Part shown: piece by piece, positions 55,699 to 64,000 of the stretch
How positions within the stretch are numbered: position 1 is the first letter of the stretch
Layout: each line of letters begins with the position of its first letter
Origin: Rhizobiaceae bacterium
Lineage (GTDB): Bacteria > Pseudomonadota > Alphaproteobacteria > Rhizobiales > Rhizobiaceae
Direction of reading: 5' to 3'
DNA length: 64,000 nt
Assembly (NCBI GenBank): GCA_025698895.1
Contig: JAILWO010000002.1
Coordinates: 930,001-994,000, forward strand
Position numbers and translations under genes: made by a program
The notes under the pieces: model-generated
Told to the model about the DNA's origin: nothing
The model's database searches: none
The model's input: the letters and a program-made list of their open reading frames with translations, nothing else

Positions 55699-57555
55699 AT
55701 GGCCGCGACAGCTCTCCATCCGCAGACGGCTCCCAGCCTGTTCGCGACGCCGCGGACGCGGATGGAGCGGCGGGGCGACGGCTCGATCATCCTGTCGAGC
55801 CCCGTCCCGCTTCCCAAGCCCGCTCGATGCATCGGCGACTGGCTCGTGAAATGGGCCGAAGCGGCGCCGCAACGCGTCTTCCTGGCCGAACGGGCTTCGC
55901 CGTCCGAACCCTGGACGAAGCTCTCCTACGGAGACACGCTTCGGCAGGTCAGGGCGATCGCCGGCTCTCTGCTGGCGCGCGGCCTGTCGGCCGATCGCCC
56001 TGTCGCCATCCTTTGCGACAACGGCATCGATCACGCCCTGCTGGCGCTCGGCGCGATGCATGCCGGCGTTCCGGTCGCGACCATCTCGCCGGCCTATTCG
56101 CTGATGTCGAAGGACCACGGCAAGCTGCGGGCGATGCTGGAACTTCTCCAGCCGGGGCTGATCCATGTTTCGGACGAGGAGGCCTTTTCCGACGCGCTCG
56201 CCGCCATCGCGGGCGATGTAAAGGCCGAGGTCACGGCCAGCCGCCCCGCGCCTTTGGGGAAGGCGACGCCCTTCTCGACCCTGCTGGACGCCGCGCCGGA
56301 CGGCGGCGTCGACGCTGCCTTCGCCGCGATCACGCCCGACACGACGGCCCGATACCTCTTTACCTCGGGATCCACGGGAACGCCGAAGGCGGTCATCAAC
56401 ACGCATCGCATGCTGACATCGAGCCAGGAAGCCAAGGCGCTGGTCTGGCCCTTCCTGTCGGAACAGCCGCCCGTCCTGCTGGACTGGCTGCCCTGGAGCC
56501 ACACTTTCGGGGCCAATCACAATTTCAATATGGTGCTGCGCAATGGCGGAACGCTCCATATCGACGCCGGCAAGCCCGCGCCGCATCTCTTCCATCACAC
56601 GGTCGCCAATCTGAAGGATGTCGGTCCCGACATGTGCTTCAACGTGCCGCGCGGCTTCGACATGCTGGTCGCGGCATTGCGCGAGGACGAGGAACTGCGG
56701 CGCCGGTTCTTCGCCAGGACGAGGCTCGTCTTCTACGCGGGAGCGGCGCTGCCGCAGAACCTGTGGACGGCCCTGGAGACCATGTCGAGGGAGACGGTCG
56801 GCCATGTGGTGCCGATGGTGAGCGCCTGGGGGTCGACCGAGACCGCGCCGCTCGCCACGGACTGCCACTTCCAGGCCGATCGCAGCGGCAATATCGGCAT
56901 CCCCGTTCCCGGCACGGAACTGAAGCTCGTTCCGAGCGGCGACAAGCTGGAAATCAGGGTGCGCGGGCCGAACGTGACGCCGGGATATCTGAAGAATCCC
57001 GACATGACGGCGCGGGCATTCGACGAAGAAGGCTTCTACTGCATCGGCGACGCGGTTCGTTTCGCCGATCCGCGCCGGCCCGAAGCCGGGCTGTTCTTCG
57101 ACGGCCGGGTCGCCGAGGACTTCAAGCTGATGTCGGGCACCTGGGTCAATGTCGGCGACATACGCGTCCAGGGCATCGCCGCGCTCGACCCGGTGGCGCA
57201 GGACATCGTCGTCACCGGACATGACGGCGAGGAGGTCGGCTTCCTCGTCTTCCCGAACCTGCCCGCCTGCCGGCGGCTGGCGGGACTGTCCGATGAAGCG
57301 CCGGTTCGCGACGTGCTCGATCATCCCAGCGTGCGGGACCATGTTCGCGACGGGCTGCGGCGGCTCAGGGAAAAGGGGGGCGGGTCGTCGCGTTTCGCCA
57401 CCCGCGCGCGGCTGCTGGAGACCATGCCCGCCGTCGACGCCGGCGAGATCACCGACAAGGGCTATGTCAACCAGCGGGCCGTGCTGCAGCGCCGCGCCGG
57501 CGAGGTTCGCCTGCTCCAGGGCGACGACGCATCCGCCTATGTCGGACTGGACTGA
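55699..57555 (+). CDS. Feruloyl-CoA synthase-like AMP-dependent acid:CoA ligase
   Basis: 618 residues, 8 bases after the binding-protein stop. Motifs: YLFTSGSTGTPKAVINTHRM (P-loop, about 218), LLDWLPWSHTFGANHNFNMV, VPMVSAWGSTETAPLATDCH (about 373-382), EGFYCIGDAVRFADPRRPEA and FFDGRVAEDFKLMSGTWVNV. The GRVAEDFKL hinge and the long N-terminus RTRMERRGDGSIILSSPVPL are typical of feruloyl-CoA synthase (Fcs) relatives. Usual substrates are cinnamic- or benzoic-type acids. The conserved C-terminal Lys lies in AGEITDKGYVNQ. Confidence 0.87.
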   Translation: MAATALHPQTAPSLFATPRTRMERRGDGSIILSSPVPLPKPARCIGDWLVKWAEAAPQRVFLAERASPSEPWTKLSYGDTLRQVRAIAGSLLARGLSADRPVAILCDNGIDHALLALGAMHAGVPVATISPAYSLMSKDHGKLRAMLELLQPGLIHVSDEEAFSDALAAIAGDVKAEVTASRPAPLGKATPFSTLLDAAPDGGVDAAFAAITPDTTARYLFTSGSTGTPKAVINTHRMLTSSQEAKALVWPFLSEQPPVLLDWLPWSHTFGANHNFNMVLRNGGTLHIDAGKPAPHLFHHTVANLKDVGPDMCFNVPRGFDMLVAALREDEELRRRFFARTRLVFYAGAALPQNLWTALETMSRETVGHVVPMVSAWGSTETAPLATDCHFQADRSGNIGIPVPGTELKLVPSGDKLEIRVRGPNVTPGYLKNPDMTARAFDEEGFYCIGDAVRFADPRRPEAGLFFDGRVAEDFKLMSGTWVNVGDIRVQGIAALDPVAQDIVVTGHDGEEVGFLVFPNLPACRRLAGLSDEAPVRDVLDHPSVRDHVRDGLRRLREKGGGSSRFATRARLLETMPAVDAGEITDKGYVNQRAVLQRRAGEVRLLQGDDASAYVGLD

Positions 57556-57603
57556 CATGCGGGGTGGTGCGATCAACCGCGTCCGGCAAGCGGCGGACTG
57601 ACC

Positions 57604-58641
57604 TTGGACTCCACCATCGCTCTCTTCCTGATACAGGACGGCGTCATCAACGGGGCCATCTACGCCCTTCTGGCCGTGGCGCTGGTGCTCGTCTTCGCGG
57701 TCACGCGCGTCATCCTGGTGCCGCAGGGCGACTTCGTGACCTTCGGCGGGCTGTCGCTGGCCGCGCTGGAAGCGGGACGCACACCGGGCGCGATCTGGCT
57801 GCTCGTGATGCTGGCCGCCGCCGCCGCCGTCATGGACGCCTTCGTGGCGGCGCGCGAGGGCGACGTCGGCAAGGCGGTCCGGCTGTTGCTGCGCAACCTG
57901 CTTCCGGCGCTGCTGATCGCGGCGGCCGTCCATCTGCTGGCGCCGCTGAGGCTCGGCATGGCCGTCAACGTGCTGCTGGTCATCGCCATCACGGTTCCGA
58001 TCGGCCCCTATCTCTACCGCGTCGCGTTCCAGCCGCTCGCCGATGCGTCGGTGCTCGTGCTGCTCATCGCCGCGGTCGGCGTCCATCTGGCGCTGACCGC
58101 GCTCGGCCTGGTGCTTTTCGGAGCGGAGGGCTACCGCACCGCGCCGGTGATCTCGGGATCGTTCGAGATCGGCCCCTTCTTCGTCAGCGCGCAGAGCCTG
58201 CTGGTGCTTGCCGCGACCCTGATCCTCCTGGCGGCGCTCGCGCTGTTCTTCGGGCGCACCCTGATCGGCAAGGCGCTCAGGGCCTCGGCGATCAACCGTC
58301 GCGGCGCGCGGCTCGTCGGCATTCCCACCATGCTGTCTGGCCGCATCGCCTTCGCCATGGCGGCGGCGATCGGCGTGGTGTCGGCGGTGCTGATCGCGCC
58401 GCTCACCACCCTTTATTATGACAGCGGCTTCATCATCGGGCTGAAAGGCTTCGTCGCCGCGATCATCGGCGGGCTGGCGGCCTATCCGCCGGCCGTCGCC
58501 GCGGCCATGGCGGTGGGGCTGCTGGAGTCGTTCTCGTCCTTCTGGGCGAGCGCCTTCAAGGAGGCCATCGTCTTCGCGGCGATCGTGCCTGTGCTGCTGT
58601 GGCGCTCCCTGACCACGCAGCACGCGGACGAGGAGGAATAG
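57604..58641 (+). CDS. HAAT ABC transporter permease, LivH type (second module)
   Basis: 345 residues from a TTG start; no better start is in frame nearby. Longer than standard LivH because of an extra segment (about 60-110, ARTPGAIWLL-like to RLLLRNLLPALLIAAAVHLL). Hallmarks: GVINGAIYALLAVALVLVFA, LVPQGDFVTFGGLSLAALEA, the EAA-like GKALRASAINRRGARLVGIP (about 225) and GLKGFVAAIIGGLAAYPPAV. Confidence 0.9.
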   Translation: MDSTIALFLIQDGVINGAIYALLAVALVLVFAVTRVILVPQGDFVTFGGLSLAALEAGRTPGAIWLLVMLAAAAAVMDAFVAAREGDVGKAVRLLLRNLLPALLIAAAVHLLAPLRLGMAVNVLLVIAITVPIGPYLYRVAFQPLADASVLVLLIAAVGVHLALTALGLVLFGAEGYRTAPVISGSFEIGPFFVSAQSLLVLAATLILLAALALFFGRTLIGKALRASAINRRGARLVGIPTMLSGRIAFAMAAAIGVVSAVLIAPLTTLYYDSGFIIGLKGFVAAIIGGLAAYPPAVAAAMAVGLLESFSSFWASAFKEAIVFAAIVPVLLWRSLTTQHADEEE

Positions 58642-58643
58642 AG

Positions 58644-60413
58644 GTGAGCCGCCCGGCGCTGCTGCGTTTCGTCGTCTTCGCCATCATCGTGATGGCGGTG
58701 CCGCTGATGCCCTTCGTCCCCAGCTTCTGGGTGACGCTGCTCGATTTCGTCGGTCTGGCGAGCCTGGTCGCGCTCGGGCTCGTCCTGCTCACCGGCGTCG
58801 GGGGAATGACCTCCTTCGGCCAGGCGGCCTTTGTCGGCTTCGGCGCCTATGCGACTGCGGTGCTGACAACCGGCTGGGGCTGGTCGCCATGGGCGACATT
58901 GCCTGTTTCGCTGATCGTCACGGTGGGCGCGGCGGTGCTGATCGGGCTGGTGACCGTGCGCCTGTCGGGACACTACCTGCCTCTCGGCACCATCGCCTGG
59001 GGGATCAGCTTCTACTATCTGTTCGGAAACATGAAGTCGCTGGGCGCCTATGACGGCATCTCGTCGATCCCGCCGCTGCAGGTGCTCGGTCACAACCTTC
59101 TCGACAGCCGGTCCTTCTATTTCGTGGTCTGGGGGTTCGTGCTGGCCTCGATCCTCGCGACGGCCAACCTGCTGGATTCGCGGATCGGCCGCTCCATCCG
59201 GGCGTTGCGCAGCGGCTCGGCCGCGGCCGAATCGGTCGGCATCGACGTGTGGCGGGCAAAGCTTCTCGTCTTCGTCTACGCGGCGTTCCTGGCGGGCCTT
59301 TCGGGCTGGCTCTACGCGCATTTCCAGCGCGCGGTGACGCCCGGCGTCTTCAACCTGACGGTCGGCATCGAATATCTGCTGATGGCCGTGCTCGGCGGGG
59401 CCGGACATATCTACGGCGCCATTCTGGGGGCGGGGATCGTCGTGGTCCTGAAGAACTTCCTGCAGGACGTGCTGCCAGTGCTGTTCGGCGCCGGCGGCAA
59501 TTATGACGGCATCGTCTTCGGCATCTTGCTGATCGCGATGCTGCAGGGCGCCCGCGAGGGCCTGTGGCCCGTTGTCGCCCGGCGGATCGGACGCGAGGAG
59601 CCGCGCTCGGTCGTGACGGACAGCCGGCTGCCGGCGCGCGAGATGACGGCGACCGGAGGTGAGCTTCTCGCCGTGAAATCCGTGCGCAAGGAGTTCGGCG
59701 GCCTGGTGGCGGTCAATGACGTCACTTTCGAGGTCGGGCGCGGCGAGATTGTCGGCCTGATCGGCCCCAACGGGGCGGGCAAGAGCACGACCTTCAATCT
59801 GGTGACGGGAGTATTGCCGCTGACGGGCGGCGAAATCCTGTTCAAGGGAGAGCGGATCGACGGCCTCTCGCCGGCCCGTATCGCCGAACGGCGCATCGCC
59901 CGCACCTTCCAGCACGTCAAGCTGGCGCCCACGATGAGCGTGATCGAGAACGTCGCCATCGGCGCCCATCTGCGGGGCCGCGCCGGCATGCTCGCGGGGA
60001 TATTGCGGCTCGACCGTTCCGAGGAGAACCAGATATTCGCCGAGGCCGCGCGTCAGATCGAGCGCGTCGGCCTTGCGTCCGTCATGCACCAGCCGGCCGG
60101 ATCCCTCGCGCTCGGCCAGCAGAGGCTCGCCGAAATCGCGCGGGCGCTCTGCCTCGATCCCGAACTGCTGCTGCTCGACGAACCGGCGGCGGGGCTCAGG
60201 CACATGGAAAAGCAGGCGCTGGCCGGTCTCATCCGCCGGCTGCGCGACGAGGGCATGAGCGTGCTTCTGGTCGAGCATGACATGGATTTCGTGATGCAAC
60301 TCACCGACCACATCGTGGTCCTCAATTTCGGCGCGCGCATCGCGACGGGCGCGCCGGCGGTCATCCAGCGCGACCCGGCCGTCATCGAGGCCTATCTTGG
60401 GACCGCGGCATGA
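58644..60413 (+). CDS. Fused HAAT permease-ATPase (LivM-LivG fusion)
   Basis: 589 residues from a GTG, two bases after the LivH stop, with GAGGAATAGAG upstream. Residues 1-315 are a LivM permease: [40 protein letters not shown], the EAA-like [20 protein letters not shown] and [20 protein letters not shown]. After a linker (about 315-340) a full LivG ATPase follows: Walker [19 protein letters not shown] (about 371), [20 protein letters not shown], signature [18 protein letters not shown], Walker [21 protein letters not shown] and [10 protein letters not shown]. Both halves look complete. Confidence 0.93.
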   Translation: MSRPALLRFVVFAIIVMAVPLMPFVPSFWVTLLDFVGLASLVALGLVLLTGVGGMTSFGQAAFVGFGAYATAVLTTGWGWSPWATLPVSLIVTVGAAVLIGLVTVRLSGHYLPLGTIAWGISFYYLFGNMKSLGAYDGISSIPPLQVLGHNLLDSRSFYFVVWGFVLASILATANLLDSRIGRSIRALRSGSAAAESVGIDVWRAKLLVFVYAAFLAGLSGWLYAHFQRAVTPGVFNLTVGIEYLLMAVLGGAGHIYGAILGAGIVVVLKNFLQDVLPVLFGAGGNYDGIVFGILLIAMLQGAREGLWPVVARRIGREEPRSVVTDSRLPAREMTATGGELLAVKSVRKEFGGLVAVNDVTFEVGRGEIVGLIGPNGAGKSTTFNLVTGVLPLTGGEILFKGERIDGLSPARIAERRIARTFQHVKLAPTMSVIENVAIGAHLRGRAGMLAGILRLDRSEENQIFAEAARQIERVGLASVMHQPAGSLALGQQRLAEIARALCLDPELLLLDEPAAGLRHMEKQALAGLIRRLRDEGMSVLLVEHDMDFVMQLTDHIVVLNFGARIATGAPAVIQRDPAVIEAYLGTAA

Positions 60414-61132
60414 CCATACTGCTCGAGGTCGAGAACCTTTCCGTCAGCTATGGCCGCGTGGAAGCCGTGCGCGACGTCTCGCTCGAGGTCGGCACGGGCC
60501 GCATCGCGAGCGTGATCGGCGCGAACGGCGCCGGCAAGACAACGCTGCTGGCCGCCATCATGGGCCTTCTGCCCTGCCGTGGCAGGATCATGTTCGACGG
60601 CCAGGACATAGGCCGCGTGCCGGCCGAGGAGCGGGTCGCGCTTGGCATGAGCCTGGTGCCCGAGCAGCGCGACCTGTTCGGCTCGATGACGGTGCTGGAA
60701 AACCTGGAACTCGGCTCGTTCCGGCGCGGCCGCGCCGAAATCAGCGAGCGGCTGGAGAGCGTATTCGCGCTCTTCCCCCGTCTCAGGGAACGTCGCGGCC
60801 AGGATGCCGGCACCCTCTCGGGCGGCGAGCGCCAGATGCTCGCGATGGGACGGGCACTGATGGCGCGGCCGCGGCTGCTGATGCTCGACGAACCGAGCCT
60901 GGGGCTGGCGCCGCTCATCGTCCGCGACATCATGCGCACCATCGACGAACTGCGCGGTTCGGGCGTTTCGGTCCTGCTTGTCGAGCAGAACGCGCGCGCG
61001 GCCCTGCAGATTGCGGATACGGGGCTGGTGATGGAGCTCGGCGAGGCGACTGTGCGGGGACCGGCGGCCGATCTGATTGCCGATCCGAGAATATCGGAAC
61101 TCTATCTCGGGCGGGCGGTGGAGGTTCGGTAG
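60410..61132 (+). CDS. HAAT ABC transporter ATP-binding protein, LivF type (second module)
   Basis: 240 residues; ATGA overlap with the fusion gene. Walker [19 protein letters not shown] (about 34), [20 protein letters not shown], signature [17 protein letters not shown] (about 138), Walker [21 protein letters not shown] and [12 protein letters not shown]. Completes an importer made of LivH, the LivM-G fusion and LivF. Confidence 0.94.
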   Translation: MTILLEVENLSVSYGRVEAVRDVSLEVGTGRIASVIGANGAGKTTLLAAIMGLLPCRGRIMFDGQDIGRVPAEERVALGMSLVPEQRDLFGSMTVLENLELGSFRRGRAEISERLESVFALFPRLRERRGQDAGTLSGGERQMLAMGRALMARPRLLMLDEPSLGLAPLIVRDIMRTIDELRGSGVSVLLVEQNARAALQIADTGLVMELGEATVRGPAADLIADPRISELYLGRAVEVR

Positions 61133-61160
61133 CCCGCGGCCTCTGCCTGGAAGGAGATCG

Positions 61161-62522
61161 TCACGGCGCAGCGAAATGAACGCGCATCCGGGGCGCGCGG
61201 GGCAGGGCGGAAAGACGCTCTCGCAGCGCGGTGCTGTCGGCATTGAGCACGGGCGCGGCGAGCGCGTCGAACTTCGCCGCGAGCGCCGCCGCGTCGGGAA
61301 AGGTCTCCGGCTCGCCCGAAGGATCGGGAATGCGTATCGAAAACCGCTCGCCACGTGCCTCCACGGCGAGCGTCGCGCCGAAGGGATGCGTCAGGCCTTC
61401 AAGGCTTTCGTCGCGGAACGTGTCGACGCGATCGCACAGCGCGTCGACGCGCGGGTCGCCCAGAAGGTCGTAATCGTCCCAGCCGAAGCGGCCGCGCATC
61501 AGCGCGACGGCGGCCGCGAACGGCATGGAGAACTGGCCCTCGACGATGGTTCGCGCGCGACGCTTGGCTTCGGCCGGATCACCAACGAGCGCCATGCCGT
61601 TGCGGTGCAGGCCGACAGCCACGCGGTTCACTTCGCCGGCCTCGAGGCCGGTGCGGGCGCGAAGGCCGAGCAGGCCGTCGACGGCGGCATGGGTGTAGCG
61701 GCAGGCGGGATAGGGTTTGACGCCGATGCGCAGCGTCTCCCAGGTCTCGCCCAGCCCCGCCACCGCGCGCGCCGGATCGGCCCCGTCGCTGTAGCCGCGC
61801 AGAAATCCGTGCTTGCCCTCGATCGCCTCGGCCGCTCCACGAAAGCCCTCGGCGGCGAGGCTTGCCGCCATCAAACCCTTCATGGCCGCCTCTCCGACCT
61901 GATAGCGCTTGTTCCAGGCGCCGTTTTCGAGGAACTGAAGCGAGCCGGACGCCTGGCTGGCGGCGATGCCGAACGCCGACGCCATGCGCCCGGCATCCAG
62001 CTTCATGAGCCGGCCGGCGGCCGCCGCCGCGCCGAACGTTCCCGCCGTCGCGGTCGGGTGGAAGCCCCGGGCGTAATGCGCGGTCGGATCCAGCGCCATG
62101 CCGAGCCGGCAGGCGACCTCGAAGCCGATGACCATGGCGGCCAAAAGATCCGCGCCCGTGGCGTCGGCAAGCTCGGCCGCCGCGAAGGCGGCCGGCACCA
62201 CCGGGGCGCTGGGATGCAGCGAACTGTCGGCATGGGTGTCGTCGAAATCGAGCGAATGGCCGAGCGTGCCGTTGAGGAGAGCCGCCGCCGCCGCTCCATA
62301 GCGGCGGTTCATGCCGAAGACCGTGCAGGGGCCTTCGCCATCCATGCCCGTCCGGCGCAGCATGGCGAGCACCGATGGCGTCGATTCGGATTCGCCGGCG
62401 GCGCGCACGATCGAGCCGACCAGGTCGCTCGCCAGCGCCAGCGCACGCTCGGGAACGTGTGGCGGCAGGCTGTCGCTTCTCGTCTCGGCGGCAAATCGGG
62501 CCAGGGTGACGGTGATGGACAT
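61161..62522 (-). CDS. MmgE/PrpD-family protein
   Basis: 453 residues. All-helical N-terminal domain and C-terminal cap typical of MmgE/PrpD: VFGMNRRYGAAAAALLNGTL, GHSLDFDDTHADSSLHPSAP (catalytic DD/H region, about 70-85), FHPTATAGTFGAAAAAGRLM, GIAASQASGSLQFLENGAWN and VKPYPACRYTHAAVDGLL. The family includes 2-methylcitrate and cis-aconitate-type dehydratases/decarboxylases. It is convergent with the second importer operon and divergent from the CoA-transferase gene. Confidence 0.9.
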   Translation of the reverse strand: MSITVTLARFAAETRSDSLPPHVPERALALASDLVGSIVRAAGESESTPSVLAMLRRTGMDGEGPCTVFGMNRRYGAAAAALLNGTLGHSLDFDDTHADSSLHPSAPVVPAAFAAAELADATGADLLAAMVIGFEVACRLGMALDPTAHYARGFHPTATAGTFGAAAAAGRLMKLDAGRMASAFGIAASQASGSLQFLENGAWNKRYQVGEAAMKGLMAASLAAEGFRGAAEAIEGKHGFLRGYSDGADPARAVAGLGETWETLRIGVKPYPACRYTHAAVDGLLGLRARTGLEAGEVNRVAVGLHRNGMALVGDPAEAKRRARTIVEGQFSMPFAAAVALMRGRFGWDDYDLLGDPRVDALCDRVDTFRDESLEGLTHPFGATLAVEARGERFSIRIPDPSGEPETFPDAAALAAKFDALAAPVLNADSTALRERLSALPRAPRMRVHFAAP

Positions 62523-62691
62523 GGCGTCGTCTCCGGGAAGTCATGCGCCGGCTAAGGCGTCGCATTCGAGATCGTTACAGTGCCCCGGCCGGGGTGTCAC
62601 TTGAAGGGGCGGGCGTTTTCGCCAATCCTGCCCCGAATCCGATCGCCGGCACAGGCCTGGCGACATGACGCGACGGGGGAGACAGGGCGCG

Positions 62692-63831
62692 GTGAAGTGC
62701 AGGGATCTCGAAGGGGTGCTGGTGGTTTCGGTCGAGCAGGCCGTCGCCGCTCCCTATCTGTCCTCGCGGCTGGCGGAAGCCGGGGCCAGGGTCATCAAGA
62801 TCGAGCGTCCGGAGGGGGATTTCGCCCGCGGCTATGACGATCTCGTCAAGGGAGAGAGCGCCTATTTCGTCTGGCTCAACCGGGGCAAGGAATCGGTCTG
62901 CCTCGACCTGCGGGACGCTTCCGGCCGGGCCGCGCTCGAGGCGATCGTCGCGCGCGCCGACATCTTCATCCAGAACCTGGCGCCGGGCGCGATCGACCGT
63001 CTCGGCTTCGCGCCCGACGTTCTACGCGGCAGACACAAGGGGCTGATAACGGTCTCGATTTCCGGCTATGGCGAGGACGGCCCCTATCGCGACCTCAAGG
63101 CCTATGACCTGCTGGTGCAGGCGGAGACCGGCCTGTCGGCCATCACCGGCACGGCGCAGGACATGGCGCGGGTCGGCGTTTCGGTCTGCGACATCGCGGC
63201 GGGGATGACGGCGCACCAGGCGGTGCTGCAGGCGCTTTTCGCCCGCCAGCGGACCGGTGAGGGGCGGCATATCGCGGTATCGCTGTTTCACGCGCTCGCC
63301 GATTGGATGAACGTGCCCTACCTGCAGCATGTCTATGGCGGCAGGGAGCCGCTGCGAAGCGGGCTGAACCACCCGACGATCGCGCCCTATGGCGCCTATG
63401 CGGGCGGCGACGGGCGGGCCGTTCTGCTGTCGATCCAGAACGAGCGCGAGTGGGTCCGGTTCTGCGCCGACGTGCTGCGGCGGCCGGAGCTCGCGACCGA
63501 TGCCAGATTCGACGGCAACAGCCGCCGCGTCGCCAACCGGCCAGAACTCGATGCGCTGATCGGAGAAGCGTTCGCGGCGCTGACGCGCGAGGACATCGTG
63601 GCGAGGCTCGAGGCGGCGCGGATCGCCTATGGCCGGATCTCCTCCATGAGCGACCTCGCGTCTCATCCGCAGAACCGCTATGCGCGGGTCGAGACGCCTT
63701 CGGGACCGGTCACCATGCTCGGCGCGGGCGCTCTCGTCGATGGCGCCGCGTGCGAGCCGGGGCCGGTGCCCGCGCTTGGCCAGCACACGCAAAGCGTGCT
63801 CGCCGAATTCCGGCGAGACGATTCCGTGTAG
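62692..63831 (+). CDS. CaiB/BaiF (class III) CoA-transferase
   Basis: Moves CoA between carboxylic acids. 379 residues from a GTG (GGGGGAGA upstream); an ATG at 62665 would add nine residues. Motifs: LEGVLVVSVEQAVAAPYLSS, ARVIKIERPEGDFARGYDDL, FVWLNRGKESVCLDLRDASG and VSISGYGEDGPYRDLKAYDL with the catalytic Asp in KAYDLLVQAETGL (about 146), then GRHIAVSLFHALADWMNVPY. The opening resembles mesaconate/itaconate-type transferases. Likely acts with the MmgE/PrpD protein, from which it diverges. Confidence 0.9.
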   Translation: MKCRDLEGVLVVSVEQAVAAPYLSSRLAEAGARVIKIERPEGDFARGYDDLVKGESAYFVWLNRGKESVCLDLRDASGRAALEAIVARADIFIQNLAPGAIDRLGFAPDVLRGRHKGLITVSISGYGEDGPYRDLKAYDLLVQAETGLSAITGTAQDMARVGVSVCDIAAGMTAHQAVLQALFARQRTGEGRHIAVSLFHALADWMNVPYLQHVYGGREPLRSGLNHPTIAPYGAYAGGDGRAVLLSIQNEREWVRFCADVLRRPELATDARFDGNSRRVANRPELDALIGEAFAALTREDIVARLEAARIAYGRISSMSDLASHPQNRYARVETPSGPVTMLGAGALVDGAACEPGPVPALGQHTQSVLAEFRRDDSV

Positions 63832-63843
63832 CCATGAAGGGCT

Positions 63844-64000
63844 TCACGCGTCGCCGGCTTCGATCTCCTCCAACGAGTAGTCGAGATTGGCGCTCATCCG
63901 GTCCAGCACCTTGCGGAGAGACTCCCTCTCCGCTTCGCTCAGCCCATGCGTCGCGCGGCCGGCGTGCCGCAGGCTCAAATCCCTCACGGTATCGTATTTC
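63844..64000 (-). CDS. C-terminal end of a probable MarR-family regulator (start beyond the window)
   Basis: Fifty-one codons are visible: KYDTVRDLSLRHAGRATHGL, then SEAERESLRKVLDRMSANLD and YSLEEIEAGDA. The LSEAERESLRKVLDRMSANL helix is the typical last helix of MarR proteins. Only the C-terminus is available and no DNA-binding part can be seen, so the family call is tentative. Convergent with the CoA-transferase gene. Confidence 0.5.
   Translation of the reverse strand, partial: KYDTVRDLSLRHAGRATHGLSEAERESLRKVLDRMSANLDYSLEEIEAGDA

Noticed and set aside
55621-58623. 1,000-codon open frame antisense to the second binding protein, ligase and LivH genes
   Set aside because: It spans three well-supported genes on the other strand and is dominated by Arg, Asp, Gln and Gly with no recognisable domain.
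58599-60413. ATG at 58599 as start of the LivM-LivG fusion
   Set aside because: It lies inside the upstream LivH gene and adds a non-hydrophobic leader; the GTG at 58644 has a good ribosome site right after the LivH stop.

Overview
The window is GC-rich, densely packed bacterial chromosome. Its gene content and regulatory motifs point to an alphaproteobacterium of the order Hyphomicrobiales (Rhizobiales), probably a Mesorhizobium/Phyllobacteriaceae-type organism. The indicators are an agrobacterial-style suf operon (sufS2-B-C-D-S1-X-A order), an Irr-type iron box in front of it, an RNase E ending in the alphaproteobacterial GWW motif, the CCTTCTCCC-type intergenic palindrome, and many ABC importers. 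No tRNA, rRNA, CRISPR array, transposase or prophage gene was found.

Layout. (1) 1-18.1 kb is core housekeeping: partial gltX, comEC, rne with a long structured leader, an amiC-type amidase, penicillin-binding protein 1A, prfB with its programmed +1 frameshift, an M23 endopeptidase, bcp, a very large AsmA-like protein and tyrS. (2) 18.2-22.6 kb holds anmK, a DUF1508 protein with an Ala/Lys tail, two alpha/beta hydrolases, an FMN-binding PaiB-like protein, and a patch of degraded duplicated gene pieces. (3) 22.6-30.7 kb is the suf iron-sulfur cluster operon. It carries a small monooxygenase-fold gene between sufB and sufC, a large palindromic repeat between sufD and sufS, and an oppositely oriented DUF1236 gene between sufT and sufA. 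(4) 30.7-36.0 kb is a set of small accessory genes: GFA, TfoX-N, GNAT, ArsR-NIPSNAP-ABM, a phasin, an FMN-dependent hydroxy-acid oxidase and a MaoC/NodN hydratase. (5) 36.4-43.3 kb is a complete branched-chain-type (HAAT) ABC importer with an acyl-CoA ligase gene inside the operon. (6) 43.3-46.0 kb is exbB-exbD-tonB. (7) 46.1-53.6 kb is a CUT1 sugar importer with a Gfo/Idh dehydrogenase and a sugar isomerase, controlled by a divergent LacI regulator with two near-identical operators. (8) 53.7-64.0 kb is a second HAAT importer with its own embedded acyl-CoA ligase and a permease-ATPase fusion. A divergent TetR regulator with twin operators sits beside it. An MmgE/PrpD protein, a CaiB/BaiF CoA-transferase and the end of a MarR-like regulator follow.

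How the parts fit. The two importer-plus-ligase operons look like uptake-and-activate modules: a carboxylic acid is bound in the periplasm, imported, and converted to its CoA thioester by a co-translated ligase. The neighbouring MaoC hydratase (first module) and the CoA-transferase and MmgE/PrpD protein (second module) could take the thioester further. The substrates cannot be read from the sequence. Two of the three binding-protein genes are followed by a GC-rich hairpin before the next transporter gene, as expected if the binding protein is made in excess. The strongest regulatory observations are the Irr-like box over the suf promoter, the twin LacI operators (CTGTAACGTTACAG type), the twin TetR-type operators (CATAC-N6-GTAT), the prfB frameshift site, and the roughly 440-nt rne leader.
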